DNA of 64,000 nucleotides from Nonomuraea helvata (lineage in GTDB: Bacteria; Actinomycetota; Actinomycetes; Streptosporangiales; Streptosporangiaceae): NCBI RefSeq assembly GCF_039535785.1, contig NZ_BAAAXV010000001.1, positions 496,001 through 560,000 of the forward strand. The letters are read 5' to 3'. A program made the position numbers and the translations under genes. Positions 1-8,500 of this stretch are shown here, one piece after another. Below the pieces are notes generated by a model. That model did no database searches. It was not told the origin of the DNA and saw nothing but the letters and a program-made list of their open reading frames with translations. The stretch's first letter is position 1. Every line of letters starts with the position of its first letter.

Positions 1-417
1 ACCGCCCTGGCGCAAGGCGCCAGCCATGTCCTGGTCCTGCGGTCGCGTCCCGCCGCGCCCGGGACGGCCGCCCGCCGCGGGGCGCGACCCTCCTACGGAG
101 CGCGCCTGATCGCCGCGACCGTTCTGCGGGGGTATCCCGAGGCGCTGCACCGGAGTTACCTCACGCGCGCCCACCGCCTGCTGCACGACGACGCGGTGCT
201 CACGCGGTACGACCAACCGGCTCCCCCGGTGTCCCGCCTGCCCGTCGGCGGCCGGCCCCCGGCGGATCCGGCGGTCCTGTCCGTACGCCCCGGGCCCGGC
301 ACCCCCCGCATCGGTCGCCTCACCCGCGACGGCGAACCGCTCAGGGCCGCGCTCGAAGCCGGGCGCGCGGCGGTCGACCGTCTGTTACGCCCGCTCGACC
401 GGCTGACCGCCGGCTGA
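1..417 (+). CDS. Patatin-like phospholipase, C-terminal part (gene starts before the window)
   Basis: The frame is open from the first base and ends at TGA 415-417, so only about 138 C-terminal residues are visible. The stretch ALAQGASHVLVLRSRP near the left edge, and a later RIGRLTRDGEPLRAAL segment, resemble the tail of actinobacterial patatin-family lipid acyl hydrolases, where the first segment lies just after the catalytic Asp region. The Ser-Asp dyad itself is outside the window, so activity cannot be judged. The next gene starts 34 bp downstream with its own ribosome binding site. The family call rests on motif memory only. Confidence 0.6.
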   Translation, partial: TALAQGASHVLVLRSRPAAPGTAARRGARPSYGARLIAATVLRGYPEALHRSYLTRAHRLLHDDAVLTRYDQPAPPVSRLPVGGRPPADPAVLSVRPGPGTPRIGRLTRDGEPLRAALEAGRAAVDRLLRPLDRLTAG

Positions 418-451
418 AGATTCCCCCCGCTACTCCCCTGGAGGTCACACC

Positions 452-967
452 ATGGTCAAGTCGCTGCTGTACACCGGTCCGGCACTCGACGACCTGCACG
501 AGCAGTACGCCAAGAAGGGCCGCATCGACGAACGGGCGGCGGTGCGCGCCCGCTGCGAGGTCGCCATCGACGCGCCGGTCGAGACGGTCTGGGACGTGCT
601 GGCCACCCCGGCCGCCTGGTCCCGTATCGAACCGGCGATCCACGACGTGCGGTTGGACGGTGCGGTCGAGCCGGACACGTCGTTCTCGTGGGTCAACGGC
701 AAGGCGAAGATCCAGTCCCGGTTCGCGGTGGTCCGCCGGGACGAGGAGCTCACGTGGACGGGCGTGAGCTCCGGCGCCCGAGCCGTCCACCGGCACCTGC
801 TGCTGCGCCGGGCCGACGGCGGCACGGACCTGGAGGTCAGCGAGTCCATGGCCGGGCCGCTGCTCGGCCTGTTCTTCGGCGAGGCCAAGCTGCAGGCGGC
901 GCTGACGTCCTGGACGGCCGGCATCAAGCGAGCCGCGGAGGACGTCGGGCGCGGCATCGCCTCCTGA
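452..967 (+). CDS. SRPBCC (START/polyketide cyclase-like) protein
   Basis: 171 aa. The region from about residue 30 has the SRPBCC pattern: a first beta strand with 'VAIDAPVETVWDVLATPAAW', a middle strand with the 'FSWVNGKAKIQSRF' type hairpin, and a C-terminal amphipathic helix around 'LQAALTSWTAGIKRAAED'. The family forms a helix-grip cavity for hydrophobic ligands; no catalytic residue can be named. The ATG at 452 follows TGGAGG at about 439. It ends 51 bp before a TetR gene on the same strand, with an operator-like palindrome between them. The ligand is unknown. Confidence 0.8.
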   Translation: MVKSLLYTGPALDDLHEQYAKKGRIDERAAVRARCEVAIDAPVETVWDVLATPAAWSRIEPAIHDVRLDGAVEPDTSFSWVNGKAKIQSRFAVVRRDEELTWTGVSSGARAVHRHLLLRRADGGTDLEVSESMAGPLLGLFFGEAKLQAALTSWTAGIKRAAEDVGRGIAS

Positions 968-988
968 ACGCCGACCTCGTCACCGTTG

Positions 989-1026
989 GGTGTACGACGT
1001 ACACCTTGATGGTTTACTGTGTACAC
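989..1026 (+). promoter_or_regulatory. Palindromic TetR operator candidates
   Basis: GGTGTAC-GAC-GTACACC (989-1005) is a perfect inverted repeat with 7-bp arms. A second, shorter palindrome GTGTACAC (1019-1026) shares the GTGTAC half-site and overlaps the first possible start codon of the tetR gene. Two related sites directly at a tetR start are the usual arrangement for autoregulation; binding is inferred, not shown. Confidence 0.6.
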
Positions 1027-1606
1027 CGTGAGCACTTCGAACACAGCGGAGAAGATCGCCGTCGCTGCGCAGACCGTTCTCGTGAGCGAGGGTGTTCGGG
1101 CCGTGACCATGCGGCGGGTGGCCGACATGGTCGGCGTGTCCCCGATGGCCACCTACAAGCACTATCCGAGTCGCCAGGCGCTTCTCGACGCGGTGGCCGA
1201 GCGGGCTTTCCGCGAACTGGCCGAAGGGTGGGGAACCCGGGTCACGGGCGGCTCGTGGGAGGACCGGGCGTTCGGCCTCATGGAGGATTTTCTCGACTTC
1301 GCCCTGGGTCGGCCGCATCTGTACGGCTTCCTCATGACGGAGCGCCGCCCGCAGGCCCGTCGCTTCCCCGACGGCTTCGAAGACGGCGGGTCGCCGTTCA
1401 GCATGCTCGTCGTGCTGGTCGAGGAGGGCATGCGCGAGGGGCTGCTGCGCAAGGACGACCCGCTGGAGGTGACGCTGGCGCTGACGTCGTCCGTCCAAGG
1501 GCTCGTGCAGCTCTACCTCGGTGGCCGCATCGGCCTGGAGGAGGACGGCTTTCGCGGGTTGTGCGAGCGTACGGCGCGGAGGATCTTCGATGGCATCCGG
1601 GAGTGA
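1019..1606 (+). CDS. TetR/AcrR family transcriptional regulator
   Basis: 195 aa from GTG 1019; GTG 1028 (192 aa) is an equal candidate and would leave the GTGTACAC palindrome in the leader. No Shine-Dalgarno is visible, so the mRNA may be leaderless. Residues about 10-60 form the TetR DNA-binding region: helix 'EKIAVAAQTVLVSEGVRAV', then 'MRRVADMVGVSPMATYKHYP' with the characteristic Y-x-H-Y/F recognition end. The C-terminal ligand domain is of ordinary length. It overlaps the following hydrolase gene by 17 bp, which suggests one transcript. It probably represses itself and the hydrolase through the palindromes at 989-1026. Confidence 0.9.
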   Translation: MYTVSTSNTAEKIAVAAQTVLVSEGVRAVTMRRVADMVGVSPMATYKHYPSRQALLDAVAERAFRELAEGWGTRVTGGSWEDRAFGLMEDFLDFALGRPHLYGFLMTERRPQARRFPDGFEDGGSPFSMLVVLVEEGMREGLLRKDDPLEVTLALTSSVQGLVQLYLGGRIGLEEDGFRGLCERTARRIFDGIRE

Positions 1607-2732
1607 GCGGCGGCCCCGCTGGAAGCGCAGGGCGTGGATCGCGGGCGTGGCGGTCCTCGTCATCCTGGTCGCGGCGGCGGGGTACGGGGCCTGGTTCGGC
1701 AGCGAGCAGGCGATCGGGGTCGTGCACTACGGAACGAGCAACACCAGGGTGCTCACCGTGCAGGGTGATCTGGTGACGCTGGAGCAGACGCCGGAGTCCG
1801 GCAAGCCCGGCACGTACTGGCTGGAGTGGAGCGGCACGTACTCGATGCTCGGCGACGTCGTGTCGCGCGCTCCGGGCCGGGTGACGCGCAAGGTGCTGCG
1901 AGGCCCGACCCCTTCCGTGGGCACCCCCGGCTGGTTCGGCAACGTTCCGCCCGGCGATCCCGAAGTCGCCTGGGGGATCGGCTACACCGAGATCATGGTC
2001 CACACGGAGCTCGGGCCCGCGCCCGCCTGGTACGTGCCCGGCAAGGGCGCCACCTGGGTCGTCGCCGTTCACGGGCAGAACGGGCGGCGCAAGGCGGAGC
2101 TGAAGATCCTGCCCGTCGTGCACCGGCTCGGGCTGCCCTTCCTGGACATCAGCTACCGCAACGACGAAGGGGCACCGCCCTCGCCCGACGGGCTGCTGCA
2201 CCTGGGCGACTCGGAGTGGCGCGACCTGGAGGCCGCCCTGCGCCAGGCGCAGACGATGGGGGCGCGGCGGTTCATCCTGTACGGCACCTCGATGGGCGGC
2301 CAGATCGCCGGGCAGTTCCTGGACAGGTCATCGCTCGCGAACCTGGTCGACCGGGTCATCATGGACGCGCCCATGATCGACGTGCGGATGACCGGGGAAC
2401 AGGGCGCCAGGAACTTCCATCTGCCCGCCTTCGCGGCAGGGCTGTCGAGCCAGGTCATCAAGTGGCGCACCGGGGTCGACACGGACCGGCTCAGCCTGAT
2501 CCGCCACCCACCGAAGATCAGGCCGCCCCTCCTGCTGATCCACACCGTGCCCGACACCGACCACCCGATCCAGGAGGCGCGCGACCTCGTCGCCGCCGGC
2601 AGGCGTCTGGGCTGGAAGATCCAGTTCGAGCCGTTCGCGCAGGGCGGCCACACCGAGGCGTGGAACGTGGACCGCGCCCGCTACGACCGGCTCGTGCGCG
2701 ACTTCCTGTCCCCCGCCCGGGGCACCCTGTAG
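1590..2732 (+). CDS. Membrane-anchored alpha/beta hydrolase
   Basis: 380 aa from ATG 1590, preceded by GGAGGA at 1578-1583; the start lies inside the end of the TetR gene, indicating translational coupling. A basic N-terminus (ERRPRWKRRAW) and one hydrophobic segment (IAGVAVLVILVAAAGYGAW, about residues 14-33) make it a signal-anchored protein facing outward. The nucleophile elbow is GTSMGG, the expected Asp lies in the HTVPDTDHP region and the His in the GGHTEAW segment, so the serine-hydrolase triad appears complete. The substrate is unknown; serine esterase or peptidase activity is possible. Confidence 0.85.
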   Translation: MASGSERRPRWKRRAWIAGVAVLVILVAAAGYGAWFGSEQAIGVVHYGTSNTRVLTVQGDLVTLEQTPESGKPGTYWLEWSGTYSMLGDVVSRAPGRVTRKVLRGPTPSVGTPGWFGNVPPGDPEVAWGIGYTEIMVHTELGPAPAWYVPGKGATWVVAVHGQNGRRKAELKILPVVHRLGLPFLDISYRNDEGAPPSPDGLLHLGDSEWRDLEAALRQAQTMGARRFILYGTSMGGQIAGQFLDRSSLANLVDRVIMDAPMIDVRMTGEQGARNFHLPAFAAGLSSQVIKWRTGVDTDRLSLIRHPPKIRPPLLLIHTVPDTDHPIQEARDLVAAGRRLGWKIQFEPFAQGGHTEAWNVDRARYDRLVRDFLSPARGTL

Positions 2733-2738
2733 AGGCCC

Positions 2739-3533
2739 TCAGACGCGAGGCTGCGTCACGAACGACATGACGGCCTCGGCGAACGCGTCCGGCCGCTGTT
2801 CAGGCAGGCAGACGCCGGCGCCGTCGATCACCTGCAGCTCGCACCCCAGCGCCCGCGCCAGGGCGGGCTGGTCGGGCAGCGAGTACGCGTCCTGCGCCCC
2901 GCACAGCAGCAGCGTCCGGGTTCGTACGAGCGGCAGCCGCGACGCCATCCCGTACGCCCCCACGGCGGCGTGACCGTCCTGGAGGCGGTCCACCACCTGC
3001 AGGGCGTCGATCACGAACCGCGTGAGGTCGTCCTCCTGGCCCGCATCGTAGAAGGCGCGCCGCTGCCGCCACAGCTCGGTGACGTGAGCGCCGTCGGCCG
3101 CCGGCCGTACATGATCGACCTGGGGCAGGTCGCGCACCCGCTCCCGGCGTCCGGGCGTGACGTGCGGCATCGCCGAGAGCACCAGCGCCGACAGCCGCGA
3201 CGGGTCGCGGGCCGCCACCTCCAGCGCGATCACGGCGCCCGTGTGGTGCCCGACGAGGGCGACCCGGGAGAGGCCGAGCGCGTCGAGCAGCGCCTCGACG
3301 CCGTCGGCGAAGCGCTCGATGCTGAACTCGCCGGTACGGGCCGACTGCCCGAAGCCGAGCGTGTCCATGGCCATGGCGTGCACGCTGCCGCCCGCGATCG
3401 GCAGCACGCGGATGTACTCGGTCCACGACCGCGGGGTCTGGTGCAGGAAGAGCACGGGGGTGCCGCTCCCGCATTCGGCGAGGTGCATCTGGCCCAACCG
3501 CGTGTCCACGTATCGACGCCGCACGCCTGTCAT
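2739..3533 (-). CDS. Alpha/beta fold hydrolase
   Basis: 264 aa. Typical small hydrolase layout: 'GSGTPVLFLHQTPRSW' holds the HQTP oxyanion segment, and the nucleophile position reads GHHTG instead of the usual G-x-S-x-G. A His at the nucleophile position would not act as a serine hydrolase, although perhydrolase or decarboxylase-like relatives vary here. The acid region 'LLLCGAQDAYSLPDQP' is present. It is convergent with the preceding hydrolase, only 6 bp between stops. The C-terminal His is unclear: the end reads GAGVCLPEQRPDAFAEAV, where GxGH would be expected. Confidence 0.75.
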   Translation of the reverse strand: MTGVRRRYVDTRLGQMHLAECGSGTPVLFLHQTPRSWTEYIRVLPIAGGSVHAMAMDTLGFGQSARTGEFSIERFADGVEALLDALGLSRVALVGHHTGAVIALEVAARDPSRLSALVLSAMPHVTPGRRERVRDLPQVDHVRPAADGAHVTELWRQRRAFYDAGQEDDLTRFVIDALQVVDRLQDGHAAVGAYGMASRLPLVRTRTLLLCGAQDAYSLPDQPALARALGCELQVIDGAGVCLPEQRPDAFAEAVMSFVTQPRV

Positions 3534-3593
3534 CGGTCACCACCGTTCCGCTGATGCCGGGTCTCCGCAGCGGATGCTAGCCGAGCCCCGGCC

Positions 3594-3775
3594 TCAGGGC
3601 TCCATCCCTGTGCGGAGCAGCGCCCACGCCCGTCCGGCGACCACCCGCCGGCGCGGCGCCGGGGTCTTGGCGAGGACCCCGGCGAGCATGCCGACGACCA
3701 GCACGAGGTCCTCGGCCGTGATGTCGTCGCGGACGGCGCCCGCGCGCCGGGCGGCGGGGAGCACGCCCCCGGGCC
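3594..3775 (-). pseudogene. TetR regulator, 3' remnant
   Basis: Reading leftward to TGA (3596-3594), about 60 codons give ...AVRDDITAEDLVLVVGML... and end LLRTGMEP, which matches the usual C-terminal end of a TetR-family regulator (the 'RDDI..EDL' helix). No DNA-binding half remains: the frame runs into unrelated sequence at about 3775, where a remnant on the other strand begins. It looks like the tail of a decayed tetR gene. Confidence 0.6.
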
Positions 3776-3994
3776 GCGGTCAGCGCGTACGGGCGCATCG
3801 ACGTGCTGTGCCACAACGCCGGGATCATGGACACCATGGCCCTGCCCGCCGACATCCCCCTCGAGCTGTGGGAACGGGTGCTGCGGGTCAACCTGACCGG
3901 CACGTTCCTGGTCACGCACGCGGTCCTGCCGCACATGCTGCGCCAGGGCGGCGGCGCGATCGTCCCGGTGGACGGCGGCTGGTCGGCGGCCTGA
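3773..3994 (+). pseudogene. Short-chain dehydrogenase (SDR), doubly truncated remnant
   Basis: In one open frame the sequence begins AVSAYGRIDVLCHNAG, the middle of a classical SDR with the NAG motif, continues through the dimer helix and 'GGGAIV', and then jumps directly to the family's extreme C-terminus PVDGGWSAA. Missing are the N-terminal TGxxxGIG cofactor motif and everything from the catalytic Ser to the YxxxK and beyond. It therefore carries a 5' truncation and an internal deletion of well over 100 codons and cannot be a working enzyme. Confidence 0.8.
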
Positions 3995-4001
3995 CCGCCG
4001 A

Positions 4002-5444
4002 TCACCGCGGCGGCGACGCGATGGCGGCCGCCAGGTCGGGCGGGACGCGGCTCGCCACCCGCACGGCCGAGGCATGGTCGCGGACCAGGTCGTGGAGCCT
4101 GTATCGGCCGGGGGCGGGCTCCTGCACGAGATGGGCGTCCGACAGCTGGTCCAGGAGCTGTCTGGCCTGTCGTTCGGTCGTCCTCAGCAGGGCGGCGGCC
4201 GCGACGACGCCGAAGTCCGTGCTGGTACGCGAGCCCAGCACCCGGTACGCGTGCCGCTGTTCCGTGGACAGCCTTTCGTAGGACAGGTCCAGGGCGGCGG
4301 CGACGCTGTGCCGTCCGGCACTCAGTTCGGCCAGCGGGTCGTCCGTCAGCCGGTCCAGGAGATGCCGCACACTCCAGGTGGGATGCGCCCGGAACCGGAC
4401 GGTGGCGATGCGGACGGCGAGGGGCAGCAGCCCGCAGCGCCGCACGACCTCGGTCAGGACATGCACCGGAGTGCCCATGACGCGCTCCCGCCCGGCCATG
4501 CGGGTGAACAGGGCGACCGCGTCCATCGTCGGCAGTGTCTCCAGTGACAGGCTTCGGATGTCGTCCAGGCAGGTGAGGCGGCGACGGCTGGTGACGATCA
4601 ACCGGCAGTTCGAGCCGGCGGGCAGCAGGGGAAGGATCTGCTGTTCGTCGGCGGCGTCGTCCAGCACGATCAGGACCTTGCGGTCGGCCAGCACGCTGCG
4701 GTACAGCGCGGCACGGTCATCGAGGTGCCGGGGAATGTGCTCGCCGGGCACGCCGAGCGTGCGGAGCAGCCGGGCGAGCGCTTCGCCCGGTTCGATCGGC
4801 GTCATCGAGCGCGCGTGGCCGTGGAGGTTCACAAAGAGCTGCCCGTCGGGATATCGAGGCGCGAGCCGGTGGGCGGCGCGCACGGCCAGCGCCGTCTTGC
4901 CCGTTCCGGCCATACCGTCGATGGAGACGACTGTCACCGTGTTCGCGCCCTGGTACGCCTCCAAGATCGCCAGCTCGCGTCTCCGGCCCACCAGCGTCGC
5001 GACATCGGCGGGCAACTGCCGGGGAACGGTCAGCGCCGCCGGCGGTGGGCCGGTCCCCTCCGGATCATCGCGATGGGCGGGAGCCGGCAGGCCGCGGGTG
5101 ACGGCGACCAGCATCGCCTGCTCTTCGCCGTCCAGCTCCAGCGCCTCTGCCAGCAGCAGGATCGACCTGGTGCGCGGGTGCCAGAGCCGGCTGCTCTCCA
5201 GCCGGCGGACCGTCCGGACGTTGAGACCGGCTCTTTCGGCGAGTTGCTCCTGGGTCAGCAAGGCCCGCTTCCGCCACCCGCGCAGCAGCGCCCCCGCAGG
5301 CGGCTCCGCAGGCGGCTCCGCATCGGGCTCCCGCACGACTTCCACATGCCGGGAAACGGCCGACAAGCCGGCCCAGGGCTTGCAGCCGGCCATTGCCGGA
5401 GCCGGTCCTCTCGTTGTGTTGATGATCGACACCCCCGTTCTCAT
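4002..5444 (-). CDS. XRE-family HTH / NB-ARC STAND regulator (short form)
   Basis: 480 aa from ATG 5444 (AGGG just upstream; ATG 5474 is another option). Residues about 45-110 are an XRE helix-turn-helix (LRGWRKRALLTQEQLAERAG ... VRRLE). Next comes an NB-ARC ATPase: LVGRRREL, P-loop GMAGTGKTA, Walker B KVLIVLDDA, and the RLIVTSRRRL sensor motif, followed by the winged-helix 'LHDLVRDHA' region. Family members usually continue with several hundred residues of TPR sensor repeats; here the protein stops directly after the winged helix, beside decayed genes, so it may be truncated. It diverges from the nSTAND1-WD40 gene. Confidence 0.8.
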   Translation of the reverse strand: MRTGVSIINTTRGPAPAMAGCKPWAGLSAVSRHVEVVREPDAEPPAEPPAGALLRGWRKRALLTQEQLAERAGLNVRTVRRLESSRLWHPRTRSILLLAEALELDGEEQAMLVAVTRGLPAPAHRDDPEGTGPPPAALTVPRQLPADVATLVGRRRELAILEAYQGANTVTVVSIDGMAGTGKTALAVRAAHRLAPRYPDGQLFVNLHGHARSMTPIEPGEALARLLRTLGVPGEHIPRHLDDRAALYRSVLADRKVLIVLDDAADEQQILPLLPAGSNCRLIVTSRRRLTCLDDIRSLSLETLPTMDAVALFTRMAGRERVMGTPVHVLTEVVRRCGLLPLAVRIATVRFRAHPTWSVRHLLDRLTDDPLAELSAGRHSVAAALDLSYERLSTEQRHAYRVLGSRTSTDFGVVAAAALLRTTERQARQLLDQLSDAHLVQEPAPGRYRLHDLVRDHASAVRVASRVPPDLAAAIASPPR

Positions 5445-5558
5445 CGTCGCCCTGCGGCGAAGACAGATGTCCATCGAATCCGGGTTCGCGCCGTTCAAGC
5501 CACTGGTCGGACGACATTGGACGAAATCGGACGGCAGGCGTGGTCGCGATTGGCCAGA

Positions 5559-8500
5559 ATGAGCGCCATGGACGAGCGGGAGGAGGGCGGCCGTTCGGAC
5601 GACGTGTGCCCCTACCAAGGTCTTGCGCCGTTCGAGACGGCGAAAGCCGGGCTGTTCTTCGGGCGTACACGGGCGACGCTCAGCCTCCTCGAACGCCTGG
5701 GACGGCGTTGGGCAGAGCGCGGATCCATCCTGCTGGTCTCGGGCGCCTCTGGTGTGGGCAAGTCGTCGCTGTTACGGGCGGGGCTGATACCGGCGCTGGC
5801 CGAAGGCAGGCTGCCACTCACCGGATCACAGCGTTGGCCGCGCCTGCTCATCACACCCACCGCGAAGCCGTTCCACGCGCTTGCCGAAGCGTGGACGCAG
5901 GCGTTCGGCGGGCCCGCCGGAACATGGGACGAGCAGTTGCGGGACGATCCACGGCGGGCACTGTCGGGAGCTCTCTCCCCCGCCGACCGTCTCGTCCTGG
6001 TGGTCGACCAGTTCGAGGAGCTGTTCACCCTGGTGACCGACGAGCAGGAGCGCCAGGCGTTCGTCAGGACCCTGGACACCATGGCCGAGGGCCCGCACGG
6101 CGCCGGAGTGGTCATCGGCGTGCGCGCCGACTACTGGGACCGCTGCGCCGCCTACCCGCAGTTCGCCGAGGCCATCCAGGACGGTCAGGTCATCGTCGAA
6201 CCGATGACGGAGTCGGACCTGCGGCTGGCCATCACCGGCCCCGCGGCCGCGGGCGGCCTGGAGATCGAGCCCGGTCTGGTGGAGACCATCCTGGGCGAGC
6301 TGGGCGTCGACCGGGCCGAGGGTGATCGCTACGAGGCCGGGGTCCTGCCCCTGCTCTCGCAGGCTCTGCGCAACACCTGGGAGAGACGTGAGGACGGCAC
6401 CCTGACCGTCCGGGGCTACGAGGAATCCGGCCGGGTCCGCGATTCCGTGCGCCGTACGGCCGAGGAGGTCCTCGGGCGGCTGCCGCCTGAAGACCGCAAG
6501 ACCGCGCTCAGGCTCTTCCGGCGGATGACACTGATCACCGCGGGAGGCCGGGTGGCGCGGCGCAGGGCGACGCTGGCCGAGATCCACGCCGCCGCGGCCG
6601 CGCACTCCGCGGAGCGGCGGGACCAGGTCGAGGCGCTGCTGTCCGCGTTCGCCGGCCGGCGCCTGCTCACCCTGCACGAGGACACCGCCGAGATCGCCCA
6701 CGACGCGCTCCTGACCGCCTGGCCCACCCTGCGGCAGTGGCTCGAACCCGACCTCGCCGCGCAAGCGGTGTACGACCAGCTCGTCGAGGACGCCGCGCAG
6801 TGGGCCGACCATCACCGCGACCCCGCATTCCTCTACCGGGGCGCCCGGCTGCTGGCCGTGGACGACAACCGGCCCCGCTGGGAGCGCGACCCCGACAGCT
6901 TTCCGCCGTCCGGCCCCACCGTGGAGCGCTTTCTCGCGGCCTCCATACGGGAGACGCGGCGAGCGGGCCGCCGCCGCCGTCTCGTCATGGCCGGCCTCGC
7001 GGTGCTGTCGGTGCTCGCCCTCATCGCGGCAGGCGTCGCCGTCAAGGCCGCGAACGACGCCGACTGGCAGCGCAGGAAGGCGAGCTCCCGCCAGCTCGCG
7101 GCGCAGAGCGAGGTCACCGGCGACGCCCCCCTCGCCTCGATGCTCGCCGTGGCGGCCTGGCGGATCGCCGAGACCGACGAGGCCCGCAACCGCGTGCTGT
7201 CCGCGGCGACCCGCACCGCCCGGGGGAACTTCAGCGCGGACTCGAAGCCCCTGACGGCGCTGGCGTTCACCCCCGACGGTTCGACCATCGTGACAGGGAG
7301 CGACGACGGCACCGTACGGTTCTGGGACGCGGCGTCGCGTCGGCAGCTCGGCGCCCCGATCAGCCGCCGGAAGTTCGAGTGCTCGGGCATCAAGCTGGCC
7401 CTCAGTCCCGACGGCCGTACGCTGGCCACGGCGTGTGGCAGCACCGTCCGGTTCTACGAGGTGGCCACCCATCGCGAGCCGGGCCCCCCGCTGGAGCACA
7501 CCGAGGTCGTGTCGGCGATCGCGTACAACCCGGACGGGAAGACCTTCGTGACCGGCGACTTCAGGGGCGTCGTCCAGCAGTGGGACGTGGCCACGCACCG
7601 TCCGCACGGCGCGCCCATGGGCCGCCCCGACGACGGGCCCGACCTGTCGAGCATCATCCACGGGGTGGCCTACAGCCGGGACGGGAAGATCCTGGCCGCC
7701 GGGGGCAAGGACAAGACCGCCCGTCTCTGGGACACCGCCACCTCCCGCCAGCTCGGCGCTCCCTTCGCCGGACACCGCCAGGGCGTCGACGCGGTCGCCC
7801 TCAGCCCGGACGGCACCCTGCTCGCGACCCTGGGCTATGACCGGACGGGGCGCCTGTGGAGCACGGCCACGCACCAGCAGATCGGGATGCTCAAGGACCG
7901 CACCGCCGGTTACGAGTCGATCGCCTTCAGCCCGGACGGCACCCGGATCGTCACCGGCGGGGACAGCGGCCGTACCGTCCTGTGGGACACGGCCAGCCGA
8001 CAGCAGTTGCTCCTGCTCGCCGACAACTACAGCAGCGTCGGCAGCGTGGCGTTCAGCCCGGACGGGAAGCTGATCGCCGCCGCCGGCGGCGACGGCGTGG
8101 CACGGCTGGCCGACGCCCGGACCCACCTGCAACTCGGGACCGCCATGCCCGCGCTGGGCGCCGTCGCGCTGAGTCCTGACGGACGGGTCCTGGCCGCCGG
8201 CATGCCCGACGACAAGAACCCGGCGATCCAGCTCTGGGACGTGGCCACCCAGCGTCCCCTCGGCCCTCCGCTGAACCCCGGGGGCCCTCGCCGTGCGGTG
8301 TACCGGCTCAGCTTCGCCCCCGACGGGCGGACGCTCCTGTCGGAAGGCGCCGACGGCCTGCGGCTCTGGGATGTCGCGAGCCGCCGCGAGATCGTCCATG
8401 AAAGGACGCTCTCGGCCGCCGTGATCAGCGCCGACGGCAGGTTCGCCGCCGCCCAGAAGGACAAGTCCATCGTGTTCTGGGATTTCGCGCGCCGCAGTGA

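Noticed and set aside
4725-5558. In-frame upstream extension of the nSTAND1 gene
   Set aside because: It runs antisense to the NB-ARC gene and is unlike the family; the conserved CPYQGLAPF start follows ATG 5559.
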